A DNA stretch of 64,000 nucleotides from Druceiella hillmani (GCA_039881145.1 JAYKKI010000138.1:3340001-3404000); one strand, 5' to 3'; positions 9,961 through 23,837 are shown, counted from the stretch's first letter. The notes: generated from the letters alone by a model not told the origin. Made by a program: numbers and translations.

Positions 9961-12780
9961 AATAAAAACAATATTAAAAACAGATGAGAAAAAATCTAAA
10001 TCTAAATTATCCTTTAAGACTTTTCAACGAATTAGTACATTCTAATTATGATACCATCCTTAACATTTTCAACGTTAGTTTTCAAGTCCAAGGAACCGCA
10101 TATTTATTCCTAAAATCTATAATTAGTTGACCAAATTATGTAATTTGATTGTTCTAATTAACAGTAATCTTTTAATATACAATTAATTAAAATTCAAATA
10201 TCTTCATTGATTTAATACTTAATTTAATACTAAATTTATCAAATAGTGCTTTCAAACTTTAATATCTATTTTTATTCTAAATTAGAAATATAAGATAAAA
10301 TAATTAAGTTAAAAAATGACTGAGATAAAATAATTGAGTAATATCTTAGCGACTTATTTCCTTACTTCTTTAATGGCTTTCGTGTTTCATACTCAAATCT
10401 AAGTAATAATTCAAAAGTTAAAATTAAATTGGTATGTGGTATAATGTATCTAACATTAAATGAAAAATGTACTCGTATGTGTTTAGCTTACTCGATATAT
10501 TGCGTAACTTTATTGCAAGAACAATTTAACCGTACAAAATAATTGCAAAGAATATGGAATAATGGCCTACTGCGAAATATCTAAATGAAAACAGACACCA
10601 TGTCAATTAGTTTAATTGGAGATGTTACGAAAATTGTCATGTGTTTTATACAGCGCGATACTAGCTTATTATTGAAGCCACTTTGTTATGAGTAGCGCTT
10701 ATGTTATCGACATTTGTTTTCACCTATGTTATCGACATCTTATATTATTGACTTTTTTTTGAGAGATTTTTCATTTCATTTTGTCATAATTGGTAGTGAA
10801 TATCACTTTAGTTTAACTATTTTCAAGTATCCATGGAAATATATAATTAGGAATCATGTCGAAGTTATCTTGTACCAGGAAAATTTTAATATTCTACCTC
10901 TGAGATGGCAAAAATAAGTAAGTGATTTTGTATATATTTATTCAAACTGTTTGGTTAACGTTCCACACGCCACCGCTTTTGGCTTTCATAGCAAAATCCC
11001 CTTATGAAATCGTTATATTCGTCTGTAAATCCGTAAGTCTACATCAAAATAGTTTTAGAACCAAGAAAAAACTACAGAGACCATATGAACTCGGGCTTCA
11101 ATATTTTCTTAACATGATATGAAAAAGCAATAGTTTAGCAAACAATTTGGACTAACCACCAGGCTGAGTTTTTTTCGTCTATGTGAGTAGTCCTTTTTTA
11201 CCTAAAATTACCTCAAGTTGCCAGTTTTCTTAATTCTTCTTAATTACTCGTAACGATAAAAAACGTGAATGTGTTTTTGATTATCTGTTTATCGAGAAAC
11301 AAAAACACATTAACTAATATTCGCACGCTTAGAACATATTCCGGATTAATGTATAGTATTTAGTTTATATTCCGAAGGGTATATAATTTCTTAAGGAGTA
11401 ACACAAAATCTGATTTTGGGTGTCGCTTGGTGGCGCTCCAGTTGCTTCGCTTTTATAAAAGCGATGTCTTCATCAATTATTTATTATCTTTACATTTTTG
11501 CTACACGACCTTCATTCGAATTCTTATCATTACACAATATTGCCTGGGTACTATGAAATTACACTTTTAGACCTATGTAAATGAAATGGCGCATTCGACG
11601 TGTTTTTTAAACATTTGAATGACGTACAATTTGTTTAATTTCAGTATTATTATTCATTTTAAATTTTTCTTCAGTACTTGTAGGACGTGCTTGTAGATTT
11701 TTGTGGCATAATTCGAGGACGAAAAGATTTTCCAATTTTTCTTAAAATTTTGTTTATTTTTTTTCATTCCGTTGAGTACTGTCAAATAAGCACTTGGGCA
11801 TTGGTACTGTCAAATATACATTCTGCATTTTACAAGCCTTTGAAAGCCTTCACGTCATACATACACACCTGCAGATTCCGATGAGATTCGAACTGATCCA
11901 ATAGCTTTTCTCGAGAAAACACCTTTTTTTCTTTTAAGCCATGAAGGCTTGCAAATATATACCCATGCGGACGTGTATTCCTTAGCAACCATCATCAATA
12001 TTCTCAATGAGCCGAATATCGCTTTAATCTGTCAGTGGGCTCCTATAATTCGTAGGTTAAATGTTTTTGTAAGATTCATCCAACGATGGTATAAAATTAT
12101 TCTGATCAAACTTATCTGACACTAAATGGTGTATAAACGGTATTCACGTCAATGTTAAAAATTTGATACATGGATTGATGAAAATCTATCCATCAACTTA
12201 ACTAGCGACCTCAAGTAAACGATGTTAATAGTTTTATCTTAAGCATATCCAGATGTCAAAATTAAAGCCCACCTCTATTAAACCCCTTTATTATTATTAT
12301 CTAACTATGAAAATATGTGGTATTGAGGCCATTTGAAACTTGTACTAAAAAATGATGACATCTTCAAAATTTGGGCACCTGTAATTTTTTTATTTCAGAC
12401 CATAACTCTAACCAAAAAGCGCAAATTCAGTGGATTATATGCTCGTATTCCGAGGTCGATGTCGTCGGCATATGCCAATTTCTTAGCAATCATCTGAAGA
12501 ATCCAAATTTTTCCGATTTATTTGGATTCTTCAAATTATTTGATAAATTTATTTGCTTGCTTTCCCCCTAAATATTTAGCTAGTCTCTTTTTCCAAAACA
12601 CACGAACCCTCCCTGTAAAAATTCCTCTCTGTTCAGGCTGGAGAATTTTGAAATAAACTGGTGTCACCAGATTTAAATACTTAGAAGAGTTGTCTGAAAA
12701 AAATTTACGTTTTCTATCGCATCCTAATTCTATCTCTACTCTTCATTTAATCATACCATATTTGTAAATATTCTTTGTTT
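9961..12780. other. AT-rich DNA without recognised gene
   Basis: Short frames at 10714-11122 and 11687-11884 have no recognisable motif and typical AT-rich composition. I see no repeat, RNA gene or mobile element here. The stretch 11880-12780 is slightly richer in GC and could hold an older part of the LINE relic that follows, but I could not align it. Confidence 0.55.
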
Positions 12781-12789
12781 TATGTATTA

Positions 12790-13445
12790 TTTTCTAACTA
12801 TAATCAGTCACTACATTATATTCAGATGAGTTGTGTGACCAGGATATCAGTTTCACATCGTTTACCCAACTTACGTGGTTTCTTTTAAATCTCCAAATCT
12901 CATTAGCGTTGTCAAATATTTGAGAGGTGAGTGGATTGCGATGATAGGTGAGACGTTCAATGTGGCGCTTCTTTTAACTCTATACATCTGAGAATAATTT
13001 TGCTGTGTTGAAATATTGACGTATTTCATCGTTCATTATGAAGCATGGGCGGTTGTGATGTTTCTCATTATTCTATTTTAAACAATTTGCAAGCACGTAA
13101 TATTGTATACCGTATGTCCATAAGGGTTCAGAATGGCATTGTATATTAAGTTTCTTGCCCAGGAAAAGTACTTCCCATTAACAAAATTAGGCATCTAAAC
13201 TTATAGTTTATTTGGTGTTTTTAAATGACTTTTCAATTAAACGTCTGTTCAAGTGGAAACCAAGGTATTTCACACAGTCAGATAGGAGCAAGATACTATT
13301 TCCTAAATAGACTAGATGACAGTTGACTTTCCTTAAAATCAGTATTGAATAATCCTTTTTGCTAATATTTAACATTTGTGTGTTTTTCCACACATTTGAC
13401 AGGATCTAGCGTTTACTGATTGCACTTGAGCCAGCCTCTAACTTG
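12790..13445 (-). pseudogene. Jockey-type LINE reverse transcriptase relic (3' part)
   Basis: Reading the minus strand from about 13445 in several frames gives, in order, the end of a non-LTR retrotransposon ORF2. The pieces are a WLKCNQ..LDPVKCV segment, then an open frame 13393-13208 with LRKVNCHLVYLGN and VKYLGFHLNRRL (jockey clade usually VKYLGxHLDRRLTW). These are followed by EPLWTYGIQ near 13100 and HIERLTYHRNPL near 12930. This is the thumb and C-terminal connection of the polymerase, so only about the last quarter of ORF2 remains. Stops and at least three frameshifts show it is dead. The catalytic FADD region and endonuclease are not visible. No poly-A tail or target duplication is clear. 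Confidence 0.75.
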
Positions 13446-13551
13446 AGTGAGTATAAAAATCTCTCGTCGACGGCCTGTGTGACCGCGCGCAGGTAATTTC
13501 GAATTTGTTTACAATTTGTTTTTAATTAAAATCCATAATAATTATAATATG

Positions 13552-13631
13552 TTTCTTTGATAGTTTGTAACTATTATAGGTTTAAATATGTTTATTGTTT
13601 AAACCTATAGTAGTGACAAACTACCAAGAAA
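13552..13631. repeat. Imperfect inverted repeat, about 35-bp arms
   Basis: The left arm 13552-13586 and right arm 13598-13631 pair with a few mismatches and one gap around an 11-nt loop. The inner part (ctataggtttaaa against tttaaacctatag) is nearly perfect. It sits about 100 bp upstream of the LINE relic on its sense strand and resembles a small fold-back insertion. Confidence 0.75.
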
Positions 13632-13639
13632 TACAAACG

Positions 13640-16008
13640 TTTTTGGACGGTAAGTTTTTGGATGAGGATGAGGTGACCTATCATCGTGATCACTTACCTG
13701 AAGAAAGCCGTGGATTCTATTTGGAAATAAATTGTAATTAAATACTATCATTCGATGAAAAAAGCTATCAGCATCGATTACGTCTTCACCGCACTTTTCG
13801 TCCCATGATAATGTTCTACTTGCGCTGTTGTAGTCCAGAGTAAGAAGACAATTTTCGAAAAACTAATTATTAGTTATTAAGATTTATGGGTATTTCAAAG
13901 TCTTAGAAACGTCACAAAATATTAAAAATTGGTAATTTTTTTATTTCTCCTGAATGAAATTATTTAATCAAAATCAATAACTTACACCCAAAAATATACG
14001 TTCGGACATTTCCGAGACCAAATTAGGTATTGGAACACAATTTATTTTTAATTCCATTTATAATTATACAAATATTCAAACAGGTTAGTCATCAAAACGT
14101 ACACGTACTGAAAAAATATGCAATAAAGTATGTCGCCCCCGCCCCCTCTTTTCGAAACTACTCACCTAAAAATGTAAAGAAAGTAATGTTTTTAGAAACA
14201 TAAATATAGATTTTTGGGATAATATGGCGATTATCCTAAATTTTATGATTTTTGAATTATGTATTATATTACAAATTGAAAATATAGTCTGCAATATATT
14301 TACTTTGCGAAACATTGATATTTATAAATAGATTGATCGAAATGCTATGTACCTTCAAATGTTTATAAGTACATAAATGAGTATGGAGTTCTCATAGTGC
14401 GAGTTCCACTCGTGCTTGAAACTGTTTTTTTCGTTTTCGAAACGATTTGTTATTTCTGTCTAATTCCTGCTTTATGTCCTAAGGGTTTTTAAAATTGTTC
14501 TTTTCGGGGTTTAGTAGTCAAACAAGTAACAATTAAAATTTTGCATCTTTCGTCCTTCCATCCGTATATTTCCGCAGTTTTACACGTGTGCACACGAAAC
14601 TTTGCTTATATATATTTTTGAGGATGATATCAAGGTATATGTAATTTTTTTGTTTTAAACGAATGAATATAGGTAAAAAATGAAATACTTACCCAAAGTA
14701 TGGCTTGGTCGTGATTATTTTATTAAAAATTGTTATTTAAAAAAGTTCCCATACATAGTGCACTTTTCCAGGCAGTTATAAGGTTATAAGGCGTTCAACT
14801 TAATTGTCGTTCTTAGTAATACCAAACATAGAATTTGCAAATAGAAACAGGAATTGGTAAAAAAATAAGCCTAAAGAAACAAAATTTTGAAATAAGCAAA
14901 AATAATCGTGTAAAGAGAGATTATGAAATTTATGGTTGTAACCAATTGAAAGCCGCTTCTTCATAAGAAGAGAGTTTTTCAAATTAATTTTATGTGATAC
15001 GATAATCGCGCTCAATCAGTAATTTTTTAAGTACGTCGTTCTTACGTACATTATTCCATTTGAACATAAAAAAGGAAAATATTTTGATTTCATATAATAT
15101 AACAGTTGCTTTCATATTTCTCCACATTCATGCCCTAAAACTATACGCAGTAACACACGTTTCTCGAATTCCATATAAAATAATATTAATTCAATTGTAA
15201 CGTACGTGCGGTCTCTGGTGTGCGTAAAATACACTGAAGAGAACAAAAGGTGCTTCATCAAACCAAAATGTCGTCACGTAGAGCGAGTGGGGAAAAACGT
15301 TCGGTCGCTCAATCACGTCTCAGAGTCATCGACCCGATTCGTTAGTAAACCCTACAGTATGATTTTTTGGTACTTCATTTTCATGCAGAACCAAAGTATC
15401 GATCTCCCACTTTTTTAAATTATAAATGACTAAAAAGACGCATAGATTGAAATGAACTCCAAATATTCAGGTAAAATAAAATTAATTTTTATCCAGTTAC
15501 AGCCCTCAACAGAAGTTACAGATAAATTGTTAATTATGTGTATCGATAATTTGGCACGGATTTTTTCAAACAAATTTTTTCAAACAGCCAAACCAAACCT
15601 AAATTTTTTTCAAAAATTACTGAAATTATTTTCTTTTATTATGTCTCTTAACTACTCTCTATTCTGCAACTCTAATCTCTATTCTGGATTTATTTCTGAA
15701 TTATTTGGCGAATTAATTATCTCTTCAAATCACTTCCTTGTATGATGCTACTCACAAAATTTCATGTACCATGTTGTCATATCTTCATTTCTCGGTTTAC
15801 TGAGGTCGTATCAATGAGAATGCCATATCAATATGCCTTAGTTTTGTCATAAATAAAATCCAATATATATATCAAAATCTCAGTTAGTAGTTTACGTATA
15901 CTATGAGTACACACAAAGAAAAGCTCACAAAAATGGTTTATTGAAAGTTGTTGCCCGTAAATCTTACGTTTATTTAATTATAGTTCTTTTATGCGGCAGA
16001 ATTTGCCT
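13640..16008. other. Unannotated DNA with one dispersed repeat segment
   Basis: No supported gene. The frames at 14800-15015, 15206-15418 and 15452-15745 lack recognisable domains. The stretch near 14280-14350 (caatatatttactttgcgaa, then gaaatgctatgtac) resembles 48065-48110 in the same orientation. A segment at 14395-14420 (gtgcgagttccactcgtgctt) resembles 62755-62780. This suggests an old interspersed repeat, unclassified. Confidence 0.45.
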
Positions 16009-16031
16009 ATATATATATATATTTATATTTA

Positions 16032-16082
<51 letters not shown>
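16009..16082. repeat. (TA)n microsatellite
   Basis: TA repeats with TTTATA interruptions in the left half. They lie about 600 bp upstream of the RTE relic. Confidence 0.95.
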
Positions 16083-16085
<3 letters not shown>

Positions 16086-16377
16086 ACAGTGCCACAAATT
16101 TCTTGTAGATCACAACAAATTTTTGGCACTGTTCAGATGGATGTCATAAAATTATGTCATCTCTATCAGCATGAAACGCTAAAAAAGTTCACCGTTAAAA
16201 AATTAGTTAAAAAAACTTAGTTTTATAATTAGTTAATTAGTTAAAACTTCTAATTTCAATTGCATTTTCACATAAGTATAATATTTTAACCAACTATTTA
16301 CTGAAATTTTGAAACGTAAAAAAAGTATTTATTCCAACTATTACTTCCATTTTTGTCAACATTATTACTCGAATAAC

Positions 16378-16545
16378 TTAGCATCCGTCTCCATAGCAGA
16401 GTGCGACGTCTCTTACGTTGCTAAGCAACAGCACGCGTCTGGTGTCCAAGCCTTCTATTGTTCCATTTCCCGCGACGCTAACGACCATTCTGCGGGTAAT
16501 TGTTCCGATATTGCGGATAATCGGATGACTCGGTGGCTTTGAAAA
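16378..16545. other. CpG-containing GC-richer patch
   Basis: Composition shifts sharply from the AT-rich flanks, with several CG dinucleotides. It contains gttgctaagcaac (about 16418-16430), a 6-1-6 palindrome that loosely resembles an RFX X-box half-site pair. It could be a promoter patch or an unrecognised 5' part of the downstream LINE. A 77-codon frame crosses it, but its sequence resembles nothing I know. Confidence 0.3.
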
Positions 16546-16689
16546 ATGGACGAAATTTTACGAGGCTTAGAAAACTCTTGCGGGTTAATGGTTTACGCTA
16601 CAAAAACCTCAAGTCGCAACCTTAATAGGTAAAATTGTGGGTATATGAGAATTCACGATACTAACAGAGCGAATGTCAATACCATCTCG

Positions 16690-18490
16690 AAGGATTTCTA
16701 TGCGTATACCAAAATGGCAGCAAAGGCGACTCTAGATGTTGGTAAGGGAAAAGTTAAGCCAGACAAAGACCCAAGCTGGTGAAACGATGGTGTAAGGCAA
16801 TAACTAGCCGAGAAAAAGAAGAGATTCAAAACGTGGCAAAGCTCACAAGACGTTACCGGTCGCCAAAAATATATCGAAGCAAAGAAAGAAGCAAAAAGGA
16901 TGGTTGCATGCTCGAAAGCGATATCGAAATGAAAACCTTTACAATAAACCCGCTGAGGCTAAAAATGAGAAGAACATTTTGAAAATTGCAAAATCCCGAT
17001 GTAGGCAAACGAAAAACATTAAGCATAACAAGTATGTAAGAAACTACAGCGGTACACTATTGACTGCAGATAGAGACATTAATGAGGTGGTTCGAATACT
17101 ACAACGAAGGCTTTCCTCGGGAAACAATGTCAGACCTATCACCTACCCACAGCTCTTTAGATAGAGTAGCACCAGAAGAAGTTATAGAAGAAATAAAGAA
17201 AATGAAAAATGACAAAGCAACTAGGACTGATGAAATTCCTTCAGAACCTATAAATGTGGAGGAAGATGTCACCATTGCATGGCTGACTAACCTCTTTAAC
17301 GTCATATTTACAGAATGCAAGATGCCTGATGACTGGAGGCAAAATAATCTTATCCATTTCTTCAAAAACAAGGATGACGTGAGGTAATGGGGAAAATATC
17401 GAGCGATTAAATTAACCTCGTATACTTTAAAACTATGGGAAGGTATACCTGCTGGAAGACTAACCAAAATAACAAAAATCACGCCTAACCAGTGCGAGTT
17501 CACCAGCGGTGTCGGTGCAATAGATCCTATACGCATTTTAAAAATTCTTACGGATCAGTAATAAGCATGCGAAAAGGACCTTCACATGTTATTTATAGGC
17601 ATCGAGAAAGTCCTTGACCGGGTGCCAAGGAAACTCATATGGCAGGCTTTAAGATCTTTAAGAACTGGTCCCAGAACACTTCATAGATTTCCTGTAGGAT
17701 ATGTATAGCAATACCACCACCAAAGTGGTGAGCCCAGCTGGTCTACGAGCCGACTTCGAGGTTAGAGTGGAAGTCCGTCAAGGCTCCACAATGAGCTTTA
17801 TGCTATTCAACCTAGTTAAGTACTATGTCACAGAAGACCTATAAAAACCACCCCCAAGCATCCAAGCTTTTGTATGCTGATAACATAGTACAAGTCACTA
17901 AATCGGCAGAAGAAGTACAGTCGGAACTTAATGCATGTTACACAGCGGTGGAGAGCAGGGGTCTAAGAGTTAGCGGGTTCGAGACCGAATATATGCACTG
18001 TTATTTTGCAGGTAATGATAATAATACAGCTTCGACAGTAACCATAGGCGGGGCAACAGTAACCATAGGCCTCTTAAAAAAGTAGCCTAGTTTAAATACC
18101 TTGTTTCAGTAATTTCGTCAAAAGGTACAACTGACACCGATATCGAAAGCCAAAAAACAACAGGATGGCTAAAGTTGAGAGTGTTGACTGGGGTCTTACG
18201 TGACGCTAGAATGCCAATTGAGATCATAGGAAACGTTTATAAAATAGCAGTAAGACCGCCAGTCACTAAAAAGACAAGGTCAGAAATAACTACATTAGGC
18301 GTACGTGCAAAGTTGCCAATGCAACAGACAAATTGTAGAAGAACCGCCTACGCTGATATAGTCATGTCATGCGTAGAAAAGATGATCGAATGATTAGAAA
18401 GATTCTGGGGATCACTGAACCAAAAAAGGGTCCGGAACCAAGAGGAATGGGACCTAACGGCACGAGGAACAAGAAGACGTCACAGTTCAG
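16690..18490 (+). pseudogene. RTE-type LINE reverse transcriptase relic
   Basis: Fragments appear in the order expected of an RTE-clade ORF. A basic linker (KYIEAKKEAKR near 16860-16900) comes first, then RWFEYYNEGF (17084) and the clear block EEVIEEIKKMKNDKAT (17172-17219) with LTNLFNVIFTECKMPDDWR (about 17280-17340). Next come an LTSYTLKLWE-like strip (17410), a DLHMLFIGIEK..DRVPRKLIWQAL strip (17580), a KLLYADNIVQV block (17860) where FADD is replaced by YADN, and ESRGLRVS (17955). A C-terminal VLTGVLRDARMP segment (18180) ends the series. The element copies itself through RNA in intact families. This copy lacks the endonuclease and carries many stops and frameshifts, so it is 5'-truncated and inactive. 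A 145-codon minus-strand frame over the same DNA is a shadow. Confidence 0.9.
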
Positions 18491-20850
18491 TATTGTCGTC
18501 CTTGCCGATACTCAAAGTTGAAACCTTTATAATTCGGTCAGTTTTTAAACATTATCAAAAATATTTCACTTCTGATTAGATCATACCTTGAAATATGAAT
18601 AATGATGTGCAAAAAAAAGTTGCAAATTTGCCTATTATTTGTTTCAGGATTCCACAGAAGTTCAAATCGATTTATTGGATATCTTAGTGAAATTATACAA
18701 TAATGTTGTGAATGAATATTGAATTTTAGCTTATTATTGTCGTGTTACCCATCTAGTCCCTTATTCGTAACTTGATTTCAAATTATAAATATTTTAGTGG
18801 GTAACTTTAAATAGACTATTTTGATTAATATCAAATAATCGGTCTAATAAAAAATATTAGTGACTACTTGTGATTTTACTTGAATTTTAATTAGGAATCA
18901 CTTTTCATTTTATTTCAATATCTCCCAAACCCAATTTGTCAAAAAATATAATTTTCGAATTCCAAATATCGCAACACAATTTTGCAATATTAAGTCATGC
19001 GACACGTGAAATAAAAAAAAACTGTTGAAATAGAAAAAGAATATCATACATCACTTCAAAAATATATCAATTTTTTAATGCACTGACCACAAAAATTATA
19101 AGTTTGCTTTTAAACTTATAATTTTTGTGTTAAAACCAAACTCGATTGATATTTTAGTAATGATATTGTTATTATGCAAAAAGTAATATAATTAAAAGAC
19201 AAAAAAAACTAAATACGCAAATTCACTTTTAATACTTTAAAAAACTTTGCAACGAGTTTTGTAGACACGCTCACTACCCCAAAAAAAGAGGAACCTATTA
19301 ATTCATGCATGCATAGCATTTTGTCTATTTTTTTATAAGAAAAGCAAGACGTAGTAGTTCCTTAGAGACTTTCAAAAAGAAGCAAAATTTTTTTCCAATG
19401 CTGCAGCGTAGTTTTTAACATAATTTTTAGAAATTTGTACCTAAAAAGGAAAAAGAGAACCTTTACAAGATTCGTCAAAGGTTAAATAAAGGTAAGTCCG
19501 TTTGTGAAAACCCTTTTTACTCAGAAACAGCTTGATATAGACATTTTAAATTTAGAATAGTAATAAAAATATTTAACCGTGTATATATCCAACAGCTATC
19601 ATTGAATTACGAGTAAAGAATTTCAGGGAGCGAGTTAAATTCTAGACAAAAAATATTTAAAATACCACATATAGTAGATATGTTCCTCCATTATATCCCA
19701 AACTATTAAATTTAAAATTAACAATTATAAATAAAGGTTTTTTAATATAAATCACCTCCGTAAAAAATTCATTCTATATGAAAAGGTTAAACTACCATCC
19801 ATTCCACACCATTTACCCTAAATTTTCGCTAAATTTCCCTAAAATTTCCATTTCTAAACTCGTTATTGCGATCAGTCTATACTAGGATCGCTAAGTGCGG
19901 TCGAGTAAGTGTTTGATTAAGTTATACTCAGCCAGTCTCAATCTAGATCTGGTTGAAGCAAAAAATTTGAGAAAATAGTTGGCCCAAAAATTCTGCAATC
20001 AAGTTCGGGGAAAATTTAGGTACACGTTCAATTTCTACACTACGACATCAGTTCAGTTCAAAATCGTATTCGAAACGAATATCAAATTTAGCATCGCATT
20101 ATGCCTGCTGTTATTCGTAGCTTTGATCTCTATTTGTAAAAGCTATTTCATGATTTCAGTGCATTCTTTTTCTAATATTTTCATAAACTATTCCAGTATG
20201 TATTCTTCTTCTTCGAATTCATTCATACCATGTATTTTATTACAATTTAACTTGGAATTTATTGATGACATTGCTTAATTTTACGAAAGCGCTAAAATTT
20301 TTAAATTCTTTTTATTTTTGTTCCTTTGCTAGTTTGTATAAAAATGGTTTTCATTGAAAGTACTTATCTTTAGCCTACTTCTTGCTTTTCTGTTTTCGTT
20401 TTCTCACTAGTTTTCAATTTAGTAAAATAATATTAATCAGTTTGTTTATGCCAGCCTTTTAAAAGTAAGTTTTCTTTATGGTGAAAAAGTTTACTAAGGT
20501 ATAAATTAACATTCAGGATCTTGATTTTTGTTTTTGTTTTTTGTATTATTTCGCCAAAGTTGCATAAAATGCAAATATTTAAATATATTTACCTAAAATT
20601 ACCAACTTTAGTGATTTTGTACGTTTTGTTACTACACATAAAACTAGTAAAAAATACCACACATAGAGACGTATTGTTTGTTTCCATCTAGAGCCTAAAC
20701 TATTGAATCGATTATCTGAAATAGAAATATCAGTAACAGAGTTACACAATCTTTCATTTTTTATGTTCCACGGCGAAGATGGAAATGGGATACTTTCCAG
20801 AGAAGACCTAAAAGTCCCCGGAAGAGAAGGATAAATAAAATAGAAACTTT
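18491..20850. other. AT-rich DNA without recognised gene
   Basis: No frame with recognisable content. The 99-codon frame at 19979-20278 has hydrophobic stretches but no start context or homology I recognise. One perfect hairpin at 19.1 kb is listed separately. Confidence 0.6.
19088..19129. repeat. Perfect hairpin, 18-bp arms, 6-nt loop
   Basis: The left arm 19088-19105 (cacaaaaattataagttt) and right arm 19112-19129 are exact reverse complements around gctttt. Such an exact arm match suggests recent origin or a small fold-back insertion. Confidence 0.8.
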
Positions 20851-20855
20851 TTCTC

Positions 20856-21897
20856 TTTTTCAATATGGACTCCCATAAGCTAAATATATTTATTAGATCT
20901 TAAAATTAATATTTCTAAACCATAAAAAAAATATTTTATAGTTTTGCCCTGAAAATGAGCCGAAATTGCACCCTTCATCCCACTGTCCTCCGTAAATTTT
21001 CCTCCTCGGAGCTCTTTCTTCAGGTATGTGAGCACGTAAAAATTACTGGCAGCTAGGTCAGAGCTATAGGGTGGGTGAATAAGCTTCTAAAAGCCGAGAT
21101 TGTGAACAGCATCCATCGCAACTTTGTTTTTATGAACAGCCGCGTTTTCATGCACAGCAATACAATTCTGTCCAGTTTTCCACATCTATTTTCCTCGATA
21201 GCTTCATTCAGTTTATCAAATATTGTGATGTAGTGCATTTCAATGATCTTTTTCTTTAAAGTTGGGCAACAAAATCCCTTCACAGTCCCAAAGAACCATC
21301 GACACTTATTATGCAGTTGATTCCGAGATCTTAAATTACTTAGGAGGTGGTGAGCTCTTTTTGTGCCATCGCATCGACTCTTGTTGGGTTTCATTGTCAA
21401 AGTGATGAACCCAGGTTTTATCTACAGTTACAATACTCCCCAAAATTGATGTAGTTTTGTCAACAGACAGTTTCAAAATCTCCTTAGACGCCTGGACTTT
21501 TTGTTATTGCTTTTTCCGCAGCGAAAGTATTTTATTGACCCATTTTTCAATGATTTTAGTCATGCCAAGATAGTCGTGTAGAATTCTCAAAATGATTGCA
21601 CCTGATACAAAAACTAATGCAAAAAGTTGTTTTTTTTCTTCAGCCGAGCATCTTCCAATACAAGTTCTTTGATTTTTCGAGAATATCCAACGTGATCGTG
21701 TCAATTGATCGTCCTGGGCGGGGGTCGTTTTCAATCTAATCTCGATCTTGTTTAAATAGACCATGTCACTTAAGAACCATCGTTTTACTAGGGCCATAAT
21801 TTCTGTCAACAAATTCCATTTTACTCATGATGGTTTGAAAAGTTTTCCCTTGCTTGTTGAGAAATTTAATCATAGCGCGCAGTTCGATTTGCTCCAT
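20856..21897 (-). pseudogene. Mariner transposase pseudogene A
   Basis: The minus strand begins at an ATG at 21897-21895 reading MEQIELRAMIKFLNKQGK, the usual mariner N-terminus. Then come an R..NDPRPGRS linker (about 21710), LGMTKIIEKWVNK (21580-21535), WVHHFDNETQQ (about 21410), HENAAVHK (about 21140), HPPYSSDLAASNF (about 21080) and a C-terminal VHIEK near 20860. The span of 1042 bp matches the roughly 345-codon family length. Cut-and-paste transposition in intact members needs a D,D34D triad. Here the second D is E (HEN for HDN) and the third is N (ASNF for PSDF). Frameshifts and stops occur throughout. A TIR-like stretch (ggtatcgtccctt on the minus strand, near 21930) may mark the 5' end; I could not find its partner. 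Confidence 0.9.
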
Positions 21898-23837
21898 GTT
21901 CGTAGTTCAGATTTACTCTTTTAAGGGACGATACCTATAATATTTTCTTTTTAATTAACCTACAAATAATTAGTTCCTAATTAGCGGGATAATAAAAAAG
22001 AATGTGTCCCCGCTCCCTCTCGCTTAATTTGGTAGACTTTCGGAGCTTCCCGTAATGGTTGTGAGATGAGGTGAGGTGTCTTTTATCAAATATCTGTTAC
22101 AGTCTTCTAAAAGTAAGTAGGCATAATTATGGTAATTAATGGGACAAAATTAATTCGAAAAAAAAATTATAACATTTTATTTCAAATTTAACTACTCATC
22201 TTACATGTTTTTTTCTTCCCTGTTTATGATATAAATGAAATTTGTATAATATGAGAGTGTATATAATGCATGATTTATTTGTGAAAAAGTATGAAAAATA
22301 AATCACAAAGAGTTTCAAATCAAATTGTTCACAACTTTTCGTCACATCTTCTTATTTCTGAAGCTATCAATAAAAATAAAAACCTGTCGAGTACAAGTAC
22401 GGCGATCCATACACATTGAAGTACTTATAAACATTTAGTCAATTGGTTCGGAAAGTTTCCCAAACATTAATTAGAACTATTCACAAACATTAATTATTAA
22501 AGAAACGTATTGAACGTAAACGAAACGTATTGATTATTATACAACGTAAACCTTTTGACTATTATATCTCTAACAAGTGTAAAAACGTATTTAAAAAATC
22601 TAAGATAATTGCGATGGGTTTTTGTAATCTTCTAGTCAGATTTTGTCAACTTTCTTTTTTTCAAGGTTTTTGGCTTAGTAGTTGTGGAATAAGTAGTAAT
22701 TATTTGTACATATTTTTGAATATCTTTTTAAATATGCAATGTGAAATTATGAAAAAAAAATTAAAGTAAAAAAAATTGAGACCTTCATTTACATCTACTT
22801 CAATTCTTACACGAACATTTAAAAAAAGTTTGGTAATAAAGCTAGCTGCGAAATAAATAAATTTCAAGTTGCTCTATGAAATTTTCTCTATATCCGTGTA
22901 TATCAGGTGTGAATATACAAAAATGTAAATATATTGCGTATTTTTTCCTTTTGAGGTATGGAACTATGAAAATGTGGAAAAATGACAGCTTGCCCATAAT
23001 GTAATCAATATTGGCTAAAACTAAAAGCCAAATTAAGAAATTCCTTCTAATGTTGAGAAATTAAAAAGTGGTCTATTTATATATTTGTTTATTTTTACTT
23101 TAAGTTTAAAGGGGCCAATAAATTTTAATAAAATTTTGCAAGTATATGACATATATTCAATACCTCAAAGATAGATTTTACATAATTAAGGTAAAATTTA
23201 CAGAAGTAAACCAATGAAAGTACACGCTAAAAGGAAATTATGCCAGCACACGAAATACCGCCTATTATATATTTAATTTTGAAAAGTATTGAGACATGCT
23301 CTATTAAACATACCAAGTTCACGAGTTATTATTGCATGATATTTCCTTCTAGACTGCTGTCGCATAATTTGCTCGGCACGCTGCATTGCTCTATAATTAA
23401 TATCAAAAGTTAGGTCTGAAAAATTAGGTTTGATATAATACTTATATATATATATATATAATAATATTTCGTGAGAAAAGTTCGCCAAAAAACAGCAATT
23501 ATTTTTATACATACGTTGTATAAGCATAATGTTAAGAAACAAGAAGGCGATATTTTTCGATATAAAGGGTTCGATAACAACTTTAACCCTAAATTACAAT
23601 AAAAAAAAGAATTGTTCTTAATTATATATAGAAATAGTTTTTGTTTTTTTTATTATATCAGGCGACTTAAACTGACACATATGTAAATTTATAACTTCAT
23701 AACAAGTAGCGAAAAATAACAAACTGTCTTTCTTTCGGAGAAGCATACTAAATACATATATTGTTCATCGTAAGGACAAACATCTTTAAGTATCCTTCAC
23801 CCACAACGTTAATAATGTGTCAAAACCATTATAGATT
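21898..23837. other. AT-rich DNA without recognised gene
   Basis: Nothing supported beyond a short (TA)n run at 23443-23462 and the possible mariner terminal sequence near 21930. Small frames at 22530 and 23273 are AT-rich and unrecognised. Confidence 0.6.

Noticed and set aside
13684..13730. Possible further hammerhead (cctgaagaaagccg)
   Set aside because: A CUGAAGA-like start is present, but no GAAA, GUC site or pairing stem II follows at the right distance.
16418..16430. RFX X-box-like palindrome as a firm regulatory site
   Set aside because: The half-sites fit only loosely, spacing is one base and no ciliary or other target gene is visible. It is kept only as a remark in the GC-rich patch entry.
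17099..17536. Longest open frame in the window, 145 codons on the minus strand
   Set aside because: It is the antisense of the RTE-type reverse transcriptase relic. The plus strand carries the family motifs and the minus-strand product has none.
20579..20863. Minus-strand 94-codon frame as an independent gene
   Set aside because: Its first residues are read-through of the mariner A C-terminus (stop codon lost) and the remainder shows no recognisable motif.
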